Assembly (NCBI GenBank): GCA_958448375.1
Contig: CAUDDU010000066.1
Coordinates: 1-6,076, forward strand
Length of the DNA: 6,076 bases
Direction of reading: 5' to 3'
DNA from: an uncultured Collinsella sp.
Lineage (GTDB): Bacteria > Actinomycetota > Coriobacteriia > Coriobacteriales > Coriobacteriaceae
The position numbers and the translations under genes were made by a program. Below the pieces are notes generated by a model. It was given only the letters and a program-made list of their open reading frames with translations, was not told where the DNA came from and did no database searches. Position 1 is the first letter of the stretch; every line of letters starts with the position of its first letter. Below, piece by piece: positions 6,050 to 6,076 of the stretch.

Positions 6050-6076
6050 ATGGACGTCCGTACGGACGACGATATT
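6050..6076 (+). CDS. Possible 5' end of a further gene, cut by the window edge
   Basis: ATG 6050 opens a frame of nine codons (MDVRTDDDI) that is still open at the window end. It lies just past the terminator. The purine-rich run GAGAGGGGCGGGG upstream (6032-6044) could contain a ribosome-binding site, although the best part, GAGGGG, is rather far from the ATG. Too little sequence is present to name a product, and the stretch could instead be non-coding. Confidence 0.35.

Noticed and set aside
1..6076. A novel defence, mobile or biosynthetic system spanning the window
   Set aside because: All large genes have clear housekeeping families. There are no transposases, integrases, toxin-antitoxin pairs, CRISPR-like spaced repeats or tRNA-associated attachment sites, and the three transcription units show no sign of forming one system.

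Overview
The window is GC-rich and gene-dense. It reads as a piece of chromosome from a high-GC Gram-positive bacterium, probably class Coriobacteriia (Collinsella or a close relative). That placement is an inference from the style of the proteins, the good Shine-Dalgarno sites and the short CAAAGGGACAG palindromes between genes. There is no rRNA, tRNA or other taxonomic anchor here.

Layout: (1) positions 1-131 are non-coding and hold a hairpin that probably terminates the minus-strand gene. (2) Positions 132-2432, minus strand, encode a large membrane-anchored LtaS/sulfatase-fold phosphoglycerol transferase. (3) Positions 2433-2646 are a divergent intergenic region that must carry start signals for both neighbours. 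(4) Positions 2647-3495, plus strand, encode a nitroreductase-family flavoprotein. (5) Positions 3496-3654 hold a perfect 19-nt palindrome and the kup promoter/leader. (6) Positions 3655-5682, plus strand, encode a full-length KUP-family potassium transporter. (7) Positions 5744-5938, plus strand, encode a 64-residue single-span membrane protein of unknown function, probably co-transcribed with kup. (8) Positions 5970-6028 hold a strong intrinsic terminator whose 5' arm is duplicated. (9) Positions 6050-6076 may be the first codons of another plus-strand gene that runs off the window.

The genes look like ordinary core functions: envelope polymer synthesis, a flavin oxidoreductase and potassium uptake. 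They form at least three transcription units (minus-strand transferase, nitroreductase, kup plus small protein), and nothing in the sequence ties the three together functionally. For three genes the longest open frame overshoots the real start. Shine-Dalgarno sites put the starts at 2432 (minus), 3655 and 5744.

I found no defence system, mobile element, CRISPR array or biosynthetic cluster. The points most worth a second look are the CAAAGGGACAG palindrome pair, the terminator with competing 5' arms, and the small membrane protein behind kup.
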